From NCBI RefSeq assembly GCF_038148855.1, contig NZ_JBBVGR010000002.1, positions 248,001 to 312,000 of the forward strand: a stretch of DNA of 64,000 nt. Reading direction: 5' to 3'. This document shows, in pieces, positions 25,937 through 35,238 of the stretch. Origin of the DNA: Phycobacter sedimenti (GTDB lineage Bacteria; Pseudomonadota; Alphaproteobacteria; Rhodobacterales; Rhodobacteraceae). The translations under genes and the position numbers were made by a program. Under the pieces are notes generated by a model, which worked only from the letters and a program-made list of their open reading frames with translations, was not told the origin of the DNA and made no database searches. Each line of letters starts with the position of its first letter. The stretch's first letter is position 1.

Positions 25937-26956
25937 TCAGTCCAGGCTGCGATAACGCAGGATATTGCCGCGCGGCAGATAGATCAGATCGAGTTCCAGA
26001 TCGGTGATCCGCTCAATCGCATAGCAAGCGGTATCGCCGGTTTCCTCTTCCAGGGTCCACAGGTAGGGGCCGCCTCCCTCGAATGTGCCACAGCTGTCCC
26101 ATATCGCGACGTATTCGCGGCTGGTGAACTGGTCATCATAGCTGTTGTCAAGTTCCGCCCCGAGAACATTGAAGCGGGCGCTCGGGTCATCAACCGAATA
26201 CCAGGTGCCCTGCAGGGTATTGAGAATATTGTCGTTTATGGTCCAGGGGCGCGTGGTGACGTTGCGCAGCACAACGTCGGCCGTTCGGTCATAGTAGTCC
26301 ACGATGTCGCCGTCGACAAAAATCGGCGTTCCGGGTGAAAGCTGCTGCATCAGATCAAAAAGAGCGGAGGGCGTGCGCCAGTCTTCGGTGACGTAGAAGG
26401 CGGTGCCGGAGGCGTGGAAGCTGCAGATGCGCTGTCCGTCATGGGTGCAGCCCTGCATGATGGCGGCATCGGCATAAGGCTCCCCATGGGTGCCGGGGGC
26501 GGCCCTGTCGGCGGGCTCTGCGGTGCCCGGCGGAGGTGTGGGGGCGGAGCCCGCCGCGTCATCGACCAGCGTCAAGGTGAAGTGCCGCGCCGACTCGCCG
26601 GTGTCGACCTGCCGGAACCCGGTGCTGTCATACCCCCGCGTGGCGCAGTTCTCGTCACCCTGAATGGTAAAGACGTCCGGCGTTGTGCAGAACATGTAGT
26701 CTCCGCTGGCAAACGGCGCTCCTGCATCGGTGGCGAGGTAATAGTAGTATCTGTTCTGCAACTCCCCGCGCACAGGTTCCTGACAATCGCCATGGGCAAT
26801 GTTCCACCACCCCTTAGAAACCCAGCTTTTGCCTTCGGCATAGCCGACCGCGATACTCAGGCTTCGCCCCGACGAATTACATATCTCCAAGCCTGCAAAC
26901 ACAGGACTGGCAAAAAGGCTGATGGCAAAGGCAAGACCCAGTCCGGCGGCGTTCAT
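25937..26956 (-). CDS. DUF1036 domain secreted protein
   Basis: A 339-residue exported protein with a signal peptide cleaved near ASPVFA-G (residue 21). The first domain (about 22-150) is DUF1036: LEICNSSGRSLSIAVGY, SKGWWNIAHGDC and YYYYLATDAG with several cysteines. The second half (about 185-339) begins with HDGQRICSFHASG and contains LQGTWYSVDDPSARFNV; it is not recognised but resembles small lipocalin-like or DUF-type secreted domains. AGGAGC precedes the ATG. Function unknown. Confidence 0.82.
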   Translation of the reverse strand: MNAAGLGLAFAISLFASPVFAGLEICNSSGRSLSIAVGYAEGKSWVSKGWWNIAHGDCQEPVRGELQNRYYYYLATDAGAPFASGDYMFCTTPDVFTIQGDENCATRGYDSTGFRQVDTGESARHFTLTLVDDAAGSAPTPPPGTAEPADRAAPGTHGEPYADAAIMQGCTHDGQRICSFHASGTAFYVTEDWRTPSALFDLMQQLSPGTPIFVDGDIVDYYDRTADVVLRNVTTRPWTINDNILNTLQGTWYSVDDPSARFNVLGAELDNSYDDQFTSREYVAIWDSCGTFEGGGPYLWTLEEETGDTACYAIERITDLELDLIYLPRGNILRYRSLD

Positions 26957-27031
26957 GAAGCGCTCCTCAAAAGCTGTCGGATCAGCCTAGGCGGCGGGTC
27001 TGCCTGCGGCAAGGCAAAGGCAAGCGCGCAG

Positions 27032-27916
27032 TTAATTCGCGGTAAGATATTGGCGCGCGGTTGCGACGACAGCCTTTGTCACCGGCGCAAGGGCCGGGGC
27101 CATGATCCGGCTCACCTGCCAGCCAAGGGGAACATCCAGCGGGGTGTCGGGGCGTATTTCGACCAGCTCTCCGTTCGCCAGCTCTTCCTTGACCAAAGCC
27201 AGCGGGTTCATACCCCATCCCAAACCCGCCTTGGCGGCATCCACGAAGGCCTGGCTTGAGGGGGTGAAGTGCGCAGGGGGTGCAAGGGCAGGGGCCACGT
27301 GGGTCTCAAGCCAACGCCGTTGCAGCGCATCCTTTGCATTGAAGACGAGGCAGGGGGCGGCGGAAAGCGTGGCCGCGCTGACGCCATCTGCAAACCAACG
27401 CTTCATGTATGCGGGGCTGGCCGTGGCCACGTAGCGCAGCGCACCCAGATCAAACAGATCGCAGCCCGTCACCGGTTTGCTGCCATGTGTGACGGCGGCC
27501 GAGACGTCTCCGCGCCTCAGCCAGTCGGCGCTGTGATCCTGATCGTCAATAACGAGGTCAAACAGCAGATCGGGGCAGGCCGCCATGGCCGGAACGAACC
27601 AGGTCGCAAGGCTGTCGGCATTGATCGCGCAGCGCAGTTGGGGCGCCGTACCATTCAGGGGCAGGGATAATTCGCGGGCGACCTGACCCTCAAGCAAGGC
27701 AACATCCTCGGCGTGTTTGGCCAGGCGCAGGCCTGCAGCCGTCCCCGAACAAGGCTGCCCCCGGTCCACCAGGACGGTGCCGATCCGGTCTTCGAGGGCC
27801 TTGATCCGCTGCGAAATCGCCGAGGGCGTGACGTTCAGGGCGTGGGCCGCGGCTTCAAAGGAGCCATGGCTCAGAACTGCACTGAGGGCGGCCAGTTGAT
27901 TGGGGACAAGTTGCAT
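27032..27916 (-). CDS. argP: LysR-family regulator ArgP/LysG type
   Basis: A 294-residue LysR regulator. The DNA-binding domain (2-60, AALSAVLSHGSFEAAAHALN and SAISQRIKALEDRIG) and the effector domain with INADSLATWFVPAM are those of ArgP/IciA. ArgP senses arginine and lysine and activates the exporter gene argO. Here the exporter gene is divergent, 97 bases away, as in the classical pair. The RxG-rich phrase DRGQPCSGTAAG after the DNA-binding domain is also typical. Confidence 0.9.
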   Translation of the reverse strand: MQLVPNQLAALSAVLSHGSFEAAAHALNVTPSAISQRIKALEDRIGTVLVDRGQPCSGTAAGLRLAKHAEDVALLEGQVARELSLPLNGTAPQLRCAINADSLATWFVPAMAACPDLLFDLVIDDQDHSADWLRRGDVSAAVTHGSKPVTGCDLFDLGALRYVATASPAYMKRWFADGVSAATLSAAPCLVFNAKDALQRRWLETHVAPALAPPAHFTPSSQAFVDAAKAGLGWGMNPLALVKEELANGELVEIRPDTPLDVPLGWQVSRIMAPALAPVTKAVVATARQYLTAN

Positions 27917-28013
27917 TAGAAACTCTTAATCGGGGCAAGCATCTTTAATTGGATTATTCCGCTGCACCGAAATAGTCAAAGTGACACAACGAAAACAGCA
28001 ATAGGATCCGGTC

Positions 28014-28616
28014 ATGTCCTCCAGCCTTGTTTCCGGCTTTGCGCTTGGATTCAGCCTCATCATGGCGATCGGGGCGCAGAATGCCTTTGTGCTGCGTCAG
28101 GGCTTGCGACGGGAGCACATCTTTTGGATCTGTCTTACCTGCGCGGGATCGGATGCGGTGCTGATCTACGCCGGAGTGCTGGGTCTTGGCGCGGTATCCG
28201 AAGCGGTGCCGGGCTTCGAACTTGCGATGCGGATCGCCGGTGCCGGGTTCCTGGTCTGGTATGGCGCACGCAGCCTGTGGGCGGCCCGTCGCGGCGGCGA
28301 GGCCCTCAGGCCGGACATTGGCCATGGACCGCAGGCCATCCTGCCCGTCTTGGCCACTGTTCTGGCGCTGACCTGGCTCAACCCGCATGTCTATCTCGAT
28401 ACGGTCGTTCTTTTGGGCAGCATTTCAGCGCAGTACCCGCAGCCGCTCGTCTTCGGGTTCGGTGCAATGGCGGCGAGTTTCGTTTTCTTCTTTTCGCTCG
28501 GGTATGGCGCTGCCTTGCTGGCGCCCGTCTTTGCGCGTCCCAGGTCCTGGCAGGTTCTGGAGGTCGTCATCGGCCTCACCATGTGGGGAATTGCGGCAAA
28601 GCTCCTGCTGATGTGA
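28014..28616 (+). CDS. argO: LysE/ArgO-family amino-acid exporter
   Basis: A 200-residue inner-membrane exporter with about six spans. The family signature is FSLIMAIGAQNAFVLRQGL at about 14-32, and a second conserved block is TWLNPHVYLDTVVLLGS. It is predicted to export arginine and/or lysine when internal levels are high. The divergent argP-type gene supports this, with control from the shared intergenic region. Confidence 0.92.
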   Translation: MSSSLVSGFALGFSLIMAIGAQNAFVLRQGLRREHIFWICLTCAGSDAVLIYAGVLGLGAVSEAVPGFELAMRIAGAGFLVWYGARSLWAARRGGEALRPDIGHGPQAILPVLATVLALTWLNPHVYLDTVVLLGSISAQYPQPLVFGFGAMAASFVFFFSLGYGAALLAPVFARPRSWQVLEVVIGLTMWGIAAKLLLM

Positions 28617-28694
28617 TTCAAGCGATGTGACGTTGAGAATAATTGTCATGTTCAGGGTTGTACCCCGATTGGTTTGGGTGTTCTTTCTTGCATC

Positions 28695-29615
28695 ATGAGC
28701 GATGCGCAGCAGACAGAGAAACCAGCCCATAACCCCGTCAAGGGCATCTTCTGGATGCTTGTCACCGGCCTGTGTTTTGTGGCGGTGACGGCGCTGGTGA
28801 AATATCTCGGCGGGCGGATTCCACCGGCCGAATCTGCCTTTCTGAGATATCTGTTGGGCCTTGTTTTCCTCATCCCGATGATCGGTGCGGTGCGGCGGGC
28901 GAGTCTCACGCCAAAGCTGTGGGGGCTTTTTGCTGGGCGGGGCGCGCTGCATACCTTGGGCGTCATGCTCTGGTTCTTTGCCATGACCCGCATTCCCCTG
29001 GCCGAAGTCACGGCGATGAACTATCTCGCTCCGGTCTATGTGACACTCGGTGCGGCGGTGTTTCTCGGTGAAAAGCTGGCCATGCGCAGGATTGCAGCCA
29101 TCGTTGCCGCGCTGATCGGAGCCGTGATCATCCTGCGCCCCGGTTTTCGTGAAATCTCACCGGGTCACATTGCGATGCTTGTGGCGGCCGTTGCCTTTGG
29201 CGGGTCGTATCTTTTGGCCAAGTTCACGGTCGATGGCACCAACCCGACCGTCGTTGTTGCGATGCTGTCGCTATGGGTGACTGCGGGGCTTGCGCCCTTT
29301 GCCATGGCTGTTTGGGTGACACCGACCCTTGCCGAACTGGGAATCCTGTTTGGCGTGGCCTGTTTCGCAACCGCGGGTCACTACACCATGACGCTTGCCT
29401 TTGCTGCAGCGCCGGTCGCTGTGACGCAACCGGTGACATTTCTGCAGCTGATCTGGGCCACGCTCTTGGGCGCTGTGGTTTTTGATGAGGCCGTGGATAT
29501 CTGGGTGGTTTCAGGCGGTGCGCTCATTCTGGGCGCGATCAGCTTTATCACCTGGCGCGAAGCGGTGCTGAAACGCCGCGCAATCACGCCGCCAGTGCCT
29601 GCGACAAAGGTCTAA
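28695..29615 (+). CDS. DMT-superfamily (EamA) transporter
   Basis: A 306-residue protein with ten hydrophobic spans in two EamA repeats (about 15-145 and 155-295). Features are ALVKYLGGRIPPAE..FLRYL in repeat one and GGSYLLAKFTVDG..VVAMLSLW in repeat two. EamA proteins export amino acids or metabolites or take up small solutes; the substrate is unknown. The ATG at 28695 (MSDAQQTEK) is taken over a TTG 21 bases upstream. It converges on betI. Confidence 0.85.
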   Translation: MSDAQQTEKPAHNPVKGIFWMLVTGLCFVAVTALVKYLGGRIPPAESAFLRYLLGLVFLIPMIGAVRRASLTPKLWGLFAGRGALHTLGVMLWFFAMTRIPLAEVTAMNYLAPVYVTLGAAVFLGEKLAMRRIAAIVAALIGAVIILRPGFREISPGHIAMLVAAVAFGGSYLLAKFTVDGTNPTVVVAMLSLWVTAGLAPFAMAVWVTPTLAELGILFGVACFATAGHYTMTLAFAAAPVAVTQPVTFLQLIWATLLGAVVFDEAVDIWVVSGGALILGAISFITWREAVLKRRAITPPVPATKV

Positions 29616-29633
29616 CGCCCGCATGAGGCGTCC

Positions 29634-30209
29634 TCAGGACAGGGCCATATCCACCACCCGATGCGCCGCGGCACGGGCGGCTTCGGGATCGACGCTGCCT
29701 TCGGTCTGTGCGGCCTGCAGCCAGACGCCGTCCATATAGCATTGCAGCGCCTGCCGGGCGGTTTCGACACGGGCCTCTGGAACCAGACGCCGCAGCTCTG
29801 CCAGAAAGTGACTGCGCACCCGCGCGCGGTTGATCCGGTGAAGGCGCGACAGGCGCGGTGAATAGGGCGCGCTGGCCCAGAACTGCATCCAGAGGCTGCA
29901 TTGCGGCACCGTGAACAGATCGTCCGAGAAATTGGCATCCATCACCGCATAAAGCCGTTCTTTGGGGGTTCGGGCCTGTCCGTACCCCTCAACCATGGCG
30001 CGCCGCAGTTTGCGCAGAAGGTGGCGCATGGTGGCTTCCATCAAGCCCTCTTTGGAGCCGAAGTAGTAGTTTATCGATGCAGCCGAAGCACCAGCCTCGG
30101 CGGCAATCTCTGCCATGGTCACAACACCATAGCCGCGCTTGTGTACGGCCACGATGGTGGCTTCGATCAGCTCTTCGTTGCGGATGTCACGGATACGTTT
30201 TCTGCCCAT
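29634..30209 (-). CDS. betI: TetR-family repressor BetI
   Basis: A 191-residue TetR regulator. The helix-turn-helix (about 25-55) is MAEIAAEAGASAASINYYFGSKEG preceded by RNEELIEATIVAVHKRGYG, very close to BetI. The C-terminal half has QCSLWMQFWA..PYSPRLSRLH..NRARVRSH as in choline-sensing BetI proteins. It is divergent from betC and presumably represses betCBA until choline is present. The ATG at 30209 matches the family start; an ATG at 30305 would add 32 residues lying across the AT-rich promoter region and is not favoured. Confidence 0.9.
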   Translation of the reverse strand: MGRKRIRDIRNEELIEATIVAVHKRGYGVVTMAEIAAEAGASAASINYYFGSKEGLMEATMRHLLRKLRRAMVEGYGQARTPKERLYAVMDANFSDDLFTVPQCSLWMQFWASAPYSPRLSRLHRINRARVRSHFLAELRRLVPEARVETARQALQCYMDGVWLQAAQTEGSVDPEAARAAAHRVVDMALS

Positions 30210-30392
30210 GACGCAGTTTTGCGGCACATGGACGCTGGTTTCAACCGCTGTTATGTTGATTTTAAAAGTTGTATCACTGTTCAAAAAAATGTTTGGCTTG
30301 GACATGGGACGTGTTAGGTACGGCACGGTCCGACGGACAACCGAGGCGTACCTGCGCATGGACGCCGATATGCGAAGGTCAGGAGAACGCTG
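30210..30392 (+). promoter_or_regulatory. betI-betC divergent promoter region
   Basis: 183 bases between divergent genes. The stretch 30255-30298 is strikingly AT-rich (TTGATTTTAAAAGTTG and TTCAAAAAAATG) inside a GC-rich locus and is the likely place for promoters and the BetI operator. No exact operator dyad could be fixed by eye. Confidence 0.45.
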
Positions 30393-31901
30393 ATGTCTGC
30401 ACCCAACATTCTGATCCTGATGGTGGACCAGTTGAACGGGACACTGTTCCCGGATGGTCCAGCGGACTGGCTGCATGCGCCCAACCTCCAGAAATTGGCG
30501 GCGCGTTCGACCCGGTTCGCCAATGCCTATACCGCCTCTCCGCTGTGCGCGCCGGGGCGGGCAAGCTTCATGTCGGGGCAGTTGCCGTCACGCACCGGGG
30601 TCTATGACAACGCCGCCGAATTCCGCAGTGACATCCCCACCTATGCGCACCATTTGCGCCGGGCGGGCTACTACACCTGCCTGAGCGGCAAGATGCATTT
30701 TGTCGGCCCCGATCAGCTCCATGGTTTCGAGGAACGCCTGACCACCGACATATACCCCGCAGATTTCGGCTGGACGCCGGACTATCGCAAACCCGGAGAG
30801 CGGATCGACTGGTGGTATCACAACATGGGCTCTGTCACCGGGGCAGGGGTGGCGGAGATCTCCAACCAAATGGAGTACGACGACGAGGTCGCCTATCACG
30901 CCAAGGCCAAGCTTTATGATCTGGCGCGCGGCAAGGATGACCGCCCCTGGGCAATGACCGTCAGCTTTACCCATCCGCACGACCCCTATGTGGCGCGCAG
31001 AAAATACTGGGATCTTTACGAGGACTGCGCGCATCTGCTGCCTGAGGTTCCGGCGATGGAGTACGAGTCGCACGACGCCCATTCAAAGCGGATCTTCGAT
31101 GCCAACGACTGGCGCAGCTTTGACATCACCGAAGACGATATCCGCCGCTCCCGCCGGGCTTACTTCGCCAATATCTCGTACCTGGATGACAAGATCGGCG
31201 AGATCCTCGAGGTGCTGGAAACCACCCGGCAAGAGGCGATCATCCTGTTCGTGTCCGACCACGGCGACATGTTGGGTGAGCGCGGCCTGTGGTTCAAGAT
31301 GAGCTTTTTCGAAGGTTCATCCCGCGTGCCCTTGATGATCAGCGCGCCGGACCTGCCTGCGGGGCGGATCGATGCGCCGGTCTCGACCCTGGATGTGACG
31401 CCCACCTTAGGGGCGCTGGCCGGGCTGGACCTGGCCGAGATTGCCCCCTGGACCGATGGCGAAAGCCTGGTGCCGCTGGCCAAGGGGGTAGAGCGCGCCG
31501 CGCCTGTGGCGATCGAATATGCAGCTGAGGCCTCTTATGCGCCGCTCGTTTCTCTGCGCTATGGCAAGTGGAAGTACAACCGCTGCGCGCTGGATCCCGA
31601 TCAGCTGTTCGATCTGGAATCGGACCCGCACGAGCTGCGCAACCTGGCCGAAGATCCGGCCCATGCCGGAACGCTTCAAACCCTTCGTGCCAAATCCGAG
31701 GCGCGTTGGGATCTTGCCGATTTTGACGCTGATGTCCGCGCCAGCCAGGCTCGGCGCTGGGTCGTTTACGAGGCGCTGCGCCAGGGCGGCTACTACCCCT
31801 GGGACTACCAGCCGCTGCAAAAAGCATCCGAACGCTACATGCGCAATCACATGGACCTCAACGTGGTTGAGGACAACGCCCGCTTTCCGCGTGGCGAATG
31901 A
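30393..31901 (+). CDS. betC: Choline-sulfatase
   Basis: A 502-residue type I sulfatase that hydrolyses choline-O-sulfate to choline and sulfate. The formylglycine site is LCAPGRASFMSG with Cys52 (CxPxR type). Metal-binding segments are MVDQLNG near residue 11 and FVSDHGDMLGERG, and the C-terminal RYGKWKYNRC is typical of choline-sulfatases. AGGAGA precedes the ATG. The stop overlaps the betB start (ATGA), indicating translational coupling. The maturation enzyme for formylglycine is not in the window. Confidence 0.95.
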   Translation: MSAPNILILMVDQLNGTLFPDGPADWLHAPNLQKLAARSTRFANAYTASPLCAPGRASFMSGQLPSRTGVYDNAAEFRSDIPTYAHHLRRAGYYTCLSGKMHFVGPDQLHGFEERLTTDIYPADFGWTPDYRKPGERIDWWYHNMGSVTGAGVAEISNQMEYDDEVAYHAKAKLYDLARGKDDRPWAMTVSFTHPHDPYVARRKYWDLYEDCAHLLPEVPAMEYESHDAHSKRIFDANDWRSFDITEDDIRRSRRAYFANISYLDDKIGEILEVLETTRQEAIILFVSDHGDMLGERGLWFKMSFFEGSSRVPLMISAPDLPAGRIDAPVSTLDVTPTLGALAGLDLAEIAPWTDGESLVPLAKGVERAAPVAIEYAAEASYAPLVSLRYGKWKYNRCALDPDQLFDLESDPHELRNLAEDPAHAGTLQTLRAKSEARWDLADFDADVRASQARRWVVYEALRQGGYYPWDYQPLQKASERYMRNHMDLNVVEDNARFPRGE

Positions 31902-33385
31902 CAAACCCTTTTAAACCGGTACAGAGCATGACACATCCCGCACAGCCCAAAGCCAGCCATTTCATCAACGGCGAATATGTCGAGGACACGAGCGGCACGC
32001 CGATCCCGGTGATCTATGCCGCCACCGGCGAGGAAATCGCCACCGTCTATGCCGCGACGCCCGAGATCGTGGAGCGCGCTCTGGCCTCGGCCAAAGAAGC
32101 GCAAAAGACCTGGGCCAAGATGACCGGAACCGAGCGCGGCCGCATTCTGCGCCGCGCCGCCGACATCATGCGCGAGCGCAATCATGATCTGTCGGTGCTG
32201 GAAACCTATGACACCGGCAAGCCTTTGCAGGAAACGCTGATCGCAGATGCCACCTCGGGTGCCGATGCGCTGGAGTATTTTGGCGGCCTGGCAGGCAGCC
32301 TGACCGGTGAACACATCCCCTTGGGCGAGGACTGGGTCTACACGGTGCGCGAACCTCTGGGGCTTTGCGTGGGCATCGGGGCCTGGAACTACCCCACCCA
32401 GATCGCCTGCTGGAAGGGCGCACCGGCGCTGGCCTGTGGCAATTCAATGGTATTCAAACCCTCCGAGACGACCCCGCTTTGTGCCTTGCAGGTCGCTGAA
32501 ATCCTGCATGAGGCGGGCCTGCCCGCCGGGGTCTACAACGTCATTCAGGGCATGGGCGACGTGGGCGGGGCATTGGTCACCGACCCACGCGTCAACAAGG
32601 TCTCTCTCACCGGATCTGTGCCGACGGGCAAGAAGGTCTATGCGGCCGCTGCCGAGGGCATGAAACATGTGACGATGGAGCTGGGCGGCAAATCGCCCCT
32701 GATCGTGTTTGAGGATGCCGATATCGACAATGCCGTGGGCGGCGCGATCAACGGCAACTTCTACTCCTCCGGTCAGGTCTGCTCCAACGGCACCCGTGTA
32801 TTCGTGCATAAGGATATCAAGGAAAAATTCCTTGCGCGTCTGGCCGAGCGCGTCGGTGGCGCCGTTATGGGCGATCCGCAGAATGAGGCGACGAGTTTTG
32901 GGCCAATGGTCTCTGAGCGGCAGATGGAGATCGTTCTGGGCTACATTGAGAAAGGTCAGGAAGAGGGCGCACGCCTGATCTGCGGCGGCAAACAGGCCGA
33001 TATGCCGGGCTACTTTATCGAGCCCACCGTCTTTGCCGATGTGACCGACGATATGACCATCGCCCGCGAAGAGATCTTTGGCCCGGTCATGTCGGTCTTG
33101 GATTTCGAGGACGAGGCGGATGTGATCGCCCGCGCCAATGACACGGAATTTGGCCTTTCGGCGGGTGTCTTTACCAAGGATTTCACCCGCGCCCATCGCG
33201 TCATCGGCCAGCTGGAGGCGGGGAGCTGCTTTATCAACTCCTACAATGACGCGCCGGTCGAAGCGCCCTTTGGCGGGGTGAAGGCCTCGGGCGTGGGGCG
33301 TGAAAACTCCAAGGAGGCGATCAAGCACTTCAGCCAGGTCAAATCCGTCTATGTGCGCATGGGCGATGTGGAAGCGGCGTTCTGA
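31898..33385 (+). CDS. betB: Betaine-aldehyde dehydrogenase
   Basis: A 495-residue NAD-dependent aldehyde dehydrogenase making glycine betaine from betaine aldehyde. The catalytic Glu261 lies in TMELGGKSPL and the nucleophile Cys295 in SSGQVCSNGTR; the cofactor region includes GIGAWNYPTQIACWK. The residue pattern around the active site is that of BetB. The start overlaps the betC stop by four bases; an ATG at 31928 (MTHPAQPK) is an alternative close to the family N-terminus. Confidence 0.95.
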   Translation: MTNPFKPVQSMTHPAQPKASHFINGEYVEDTSGTPIPVIYAATGEEIATVYAATPEIVERALASAKEAQKTWAKMTGTERGRILRRAADIMRERNHDLSVLETYDTGKPLQETLIADATSGADALEYFGGLAGSLTGEHIPLGEDWVYTVREPLGLCVGIGAWNYPTQIACWKGAPALACGNSMVFKPSETTPLCALQVAEILHEAGLPAGVYNVIQGMGDVGGALVTDPRVNKVSLTGSVPTGKKVYAAAAEGMKHVTMELGGKSPLIVFEDADIDNAVGGAINGNFYSSGQVCSNGTRVFVHKDIKEKFLARLAERVGGAVMGDPQNEATSFGPMVSERQMEIVLGYIEKGQEEGARLICGGKQADMPGYFIEPTVFADVTDDMTIAREEIFGPVMSVLDFEDEADVIARANDTEFGLSAGVFTKDFTRAHRVIGQLEAGSCFINSYNDAPVEAPFGGVKASGVGRENSKEAIKHFSQVKSVYVRMGDVEAAF

Positions 33386-33437
33386 TTGCCCTTCCGGTCA
33401 ACGCCCACCCACCCGCCCCGGTGCCCGGAAGGGCAAT
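33385..33437 (+). repeat. Perfect 13-bp inverted repeat between betB and betA
   Basis: ATTGCCCTTCCGG at 33385-33397 and its exact reverse complement at 33425-33437, with a 27-base C-rich loop. The left arm begins on the last base of the betB stop codon. No T-run follows. It can form a strong intercistronic hairpin that could stabilise or attenuate the downstream betA message. Confidence 0.8.
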
Positions 33438-33496
33438 CGTGTGGCGGGTTCAAAGAAACCCTTCTACGGCCTTTTTGCCGGTGACGGAGACAAGCG

Positions 33497-35152
33497 ATGA
33501 GAGCTGATTATGTAATCGTGGGCGCGGGAAGCGCAGGCTGCGCCATGGCTTACCGTTTGTCCGAGGCCGGGAAATCCGTCCTGGTGATCGAACATGGGGG
33601 CTCGGATGCGGGCCCCTTCATCCAGATGCCCGGTGCGCTGTCCTATCCGATGAATATGTCGCTTTATGACTGGGGCTATAAATCCGTACCCGAGCCGCAT
33701 CTAAACAACCGCCAGCTGGTCACCCCGCGTGGCAAGGTGATTGGCGGATCGTCCTCGATCAACGGGATGGTCTATGTGCGCGGTCATGCGGGCGACTATA
33801 ATCATTGGGCGGAAAGTGGCGCTTCGGGATGGTCCTATGCCGATGTTCTCCCGTATTTCAAACGCATGGAGACCTGGGATGACCGCGGTCATGGCGGTGA
33901 TCCCGATTGGCGCGGAAAGGACGGCCCGCTGCATGTGACGCGCGGCCCGCGCGATAATCCGCTGCACGATGCCTTTGTCAAGGCAGGGCAGCAGGCGGGC
34001 TATCCGGTGACAGCGGACTACAACGGCGCGCAGCAAGAGGGCTTTGGCCCGATGGAGATGACCGTCTACAAGGGGCAGCGCTGGTCTGCGGCCAATGCTT
34101 ATCTGAAACCGGCGCTCAAGCGCGAGAACTGCGGTCTGATCCGGGGTCTTGCCCGCAAGGTTGTCATCGAAGAGGGCCGCGCCGTCGGTGTCGAGATCGA
34201 GCGTGGCGGCAAGGTCGAGGTCATCCGCGCAAATGCCGAGGTGATCCTTTCGGCCTCTTCGCTCAACTCCCCCAAGCTATTGATGCTGTCGGGCATCGGC
34301 CCCGCGTCCCATCTGGCCGAGCATGGGATCGAGGTGGTGGCCGACCGGGCCGGCGTTGGCAAGAACCTGCAGGATCATCTGGAGTTCTATTTCCAGTTCG
34401 CCTCCAAACAGCCGATCACCCTGTACAAATACTGGAACCTGTTCGGCAAGGCGCTGGTGGGCGCGCAGTGGCTCTTTACCAAGACGGGCCTTGGTGCCTC
34501 GAACCAGTTCGAAAGCGCGGCCTTCATCCGCTCGGACAAGGGGGTGGATTACCCGGACATCCAGTATCATTTCCTGCCCATCGCGGTGCGCTATGACGGG
34601 CAGGCAGCGGCCGAGGGGCACGGGTTTCAGGCCCATGTGGGGCCGATGCGCTCCCCGTCGCGCGGCGAGGTCACGCTCAACTCGGCCGATCCCAAGGACG
34701 ATCCGCGCATCTTCTTCAATTACATGTCGACCGAGCAGGACTGGATCGATTTTCGCAAATGTGTGCGCCTGACCCGTGAGATCTTTGCCCAGGACGCGAT
34801 GAAGCCCTTCGTCAAACACGAGATCCAGCCGGGCGATGCCCTGCAGAGCGATGACGAAATCGACGGCTTCATCCGCGAGCACGCCGAAAGCGCCTATCAC
34901 CCCTGCGGAACCTGCAAGATGGGCGCGGTGGATGATCCGATGGCGGTGGTCGACCCGGAGTGCCGGGTGATCGGCGTTGAAGGCCTGCGCGTGGCCGACA
35001 GCTCGATCTTTCCTCGGATCACCAATGGCAACCTCAACGGGCCTTCGATCATGACAGGTGAAAAAGCCTCTGATCACATCCTGGGGCGGCGCCTCGCGTC
35101 CTCGAATGCGCAGCCCTGGTTCCACCCGGATTGGCAAAACAGCCAAAGGTAG
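33497..35152 (+). CDS. betA: Choline dehydrogenase
   Basis: A 551-residue GMC-family flavoprotein oxidising choline to betaine aldehyde. The FAD-binding dinucleotide fold is at 4-32 (VIVGAGSAGCAMAYRLSEAG). GMC signatures GKVIGGSSSINGMVYVRGH and SASSLNSPKLLMLSGIGP follow, and the C-terminal HPCGTCKMG and GLRVADSSIFP carry the active-site His region. Length equals that of E. coli BetA. GGAGACAAGCG precedes the ATG. With betC and betB it completes choline-sulfate to glycine betaine; no choline transporter gene is adjacent. Confidence 0.95.
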   Translation: MRADYVIVGAGSAGCAMAYRLSEAGKSVLVIEHGGSDAGPFIQMPGALSYPMNMSLYDWGYKSVPEPHLNNRQLVTPRGKVIGGSSSINGMVYVRGHAGDYNHWAESGASGWSYADVLPYFKRMETWDDRGHGGDPDWRGKDGPLHVTRGPRDNPLHDAFVKAGQQAGYPVTADYNGAQQEGFGPMEMTVYKGQRWSAANAYLKPALKRENCGLIRGLARKVVIEEGRAVGVEIERGGKVEVIRANAEVILSASSLNSPKLLMLSGIGPASHLAEHGIEVVADRAGVGKNLQDHLEFYFQFASKQPITLYKYWNLFGKALVGAQWLFTKTGLGASNQFESAAFIRSDKGVDYPDIQYHFLPIAVRYDGQAAAEGHGFQAHVGPMRSPSRGEVTLNSADPKDDPRIFFNYMSTEQDWIDFRKCVRLTREIFAQDAMKPFVKHEIQPGDALQSDDEIDGFIREHAESAYHPCGTCKMGAVDDPMAVVDPECRVIGVEGLRVADSSIFPRITNGNLNGPSIMTGEKASDHILGRRLASSNAQPWFHPDWQNSQR

Positions 35153-35238
35153 ATTTGCTCGGCATCGTGATCGCCCGTTGGGGGGAGGTGAGCTCTCCTG
35201 TCGTGGGCGCATTCAGGACAACGATTTTAGGAAGGCGT

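Noticed and set aside
30210..30305. Longer BetI starting at 30305
   Set aside because: The extra 32 residues do not resemble BetI and cover the AT-rich divergent promoter; the ATG at 30209 matches the family start.
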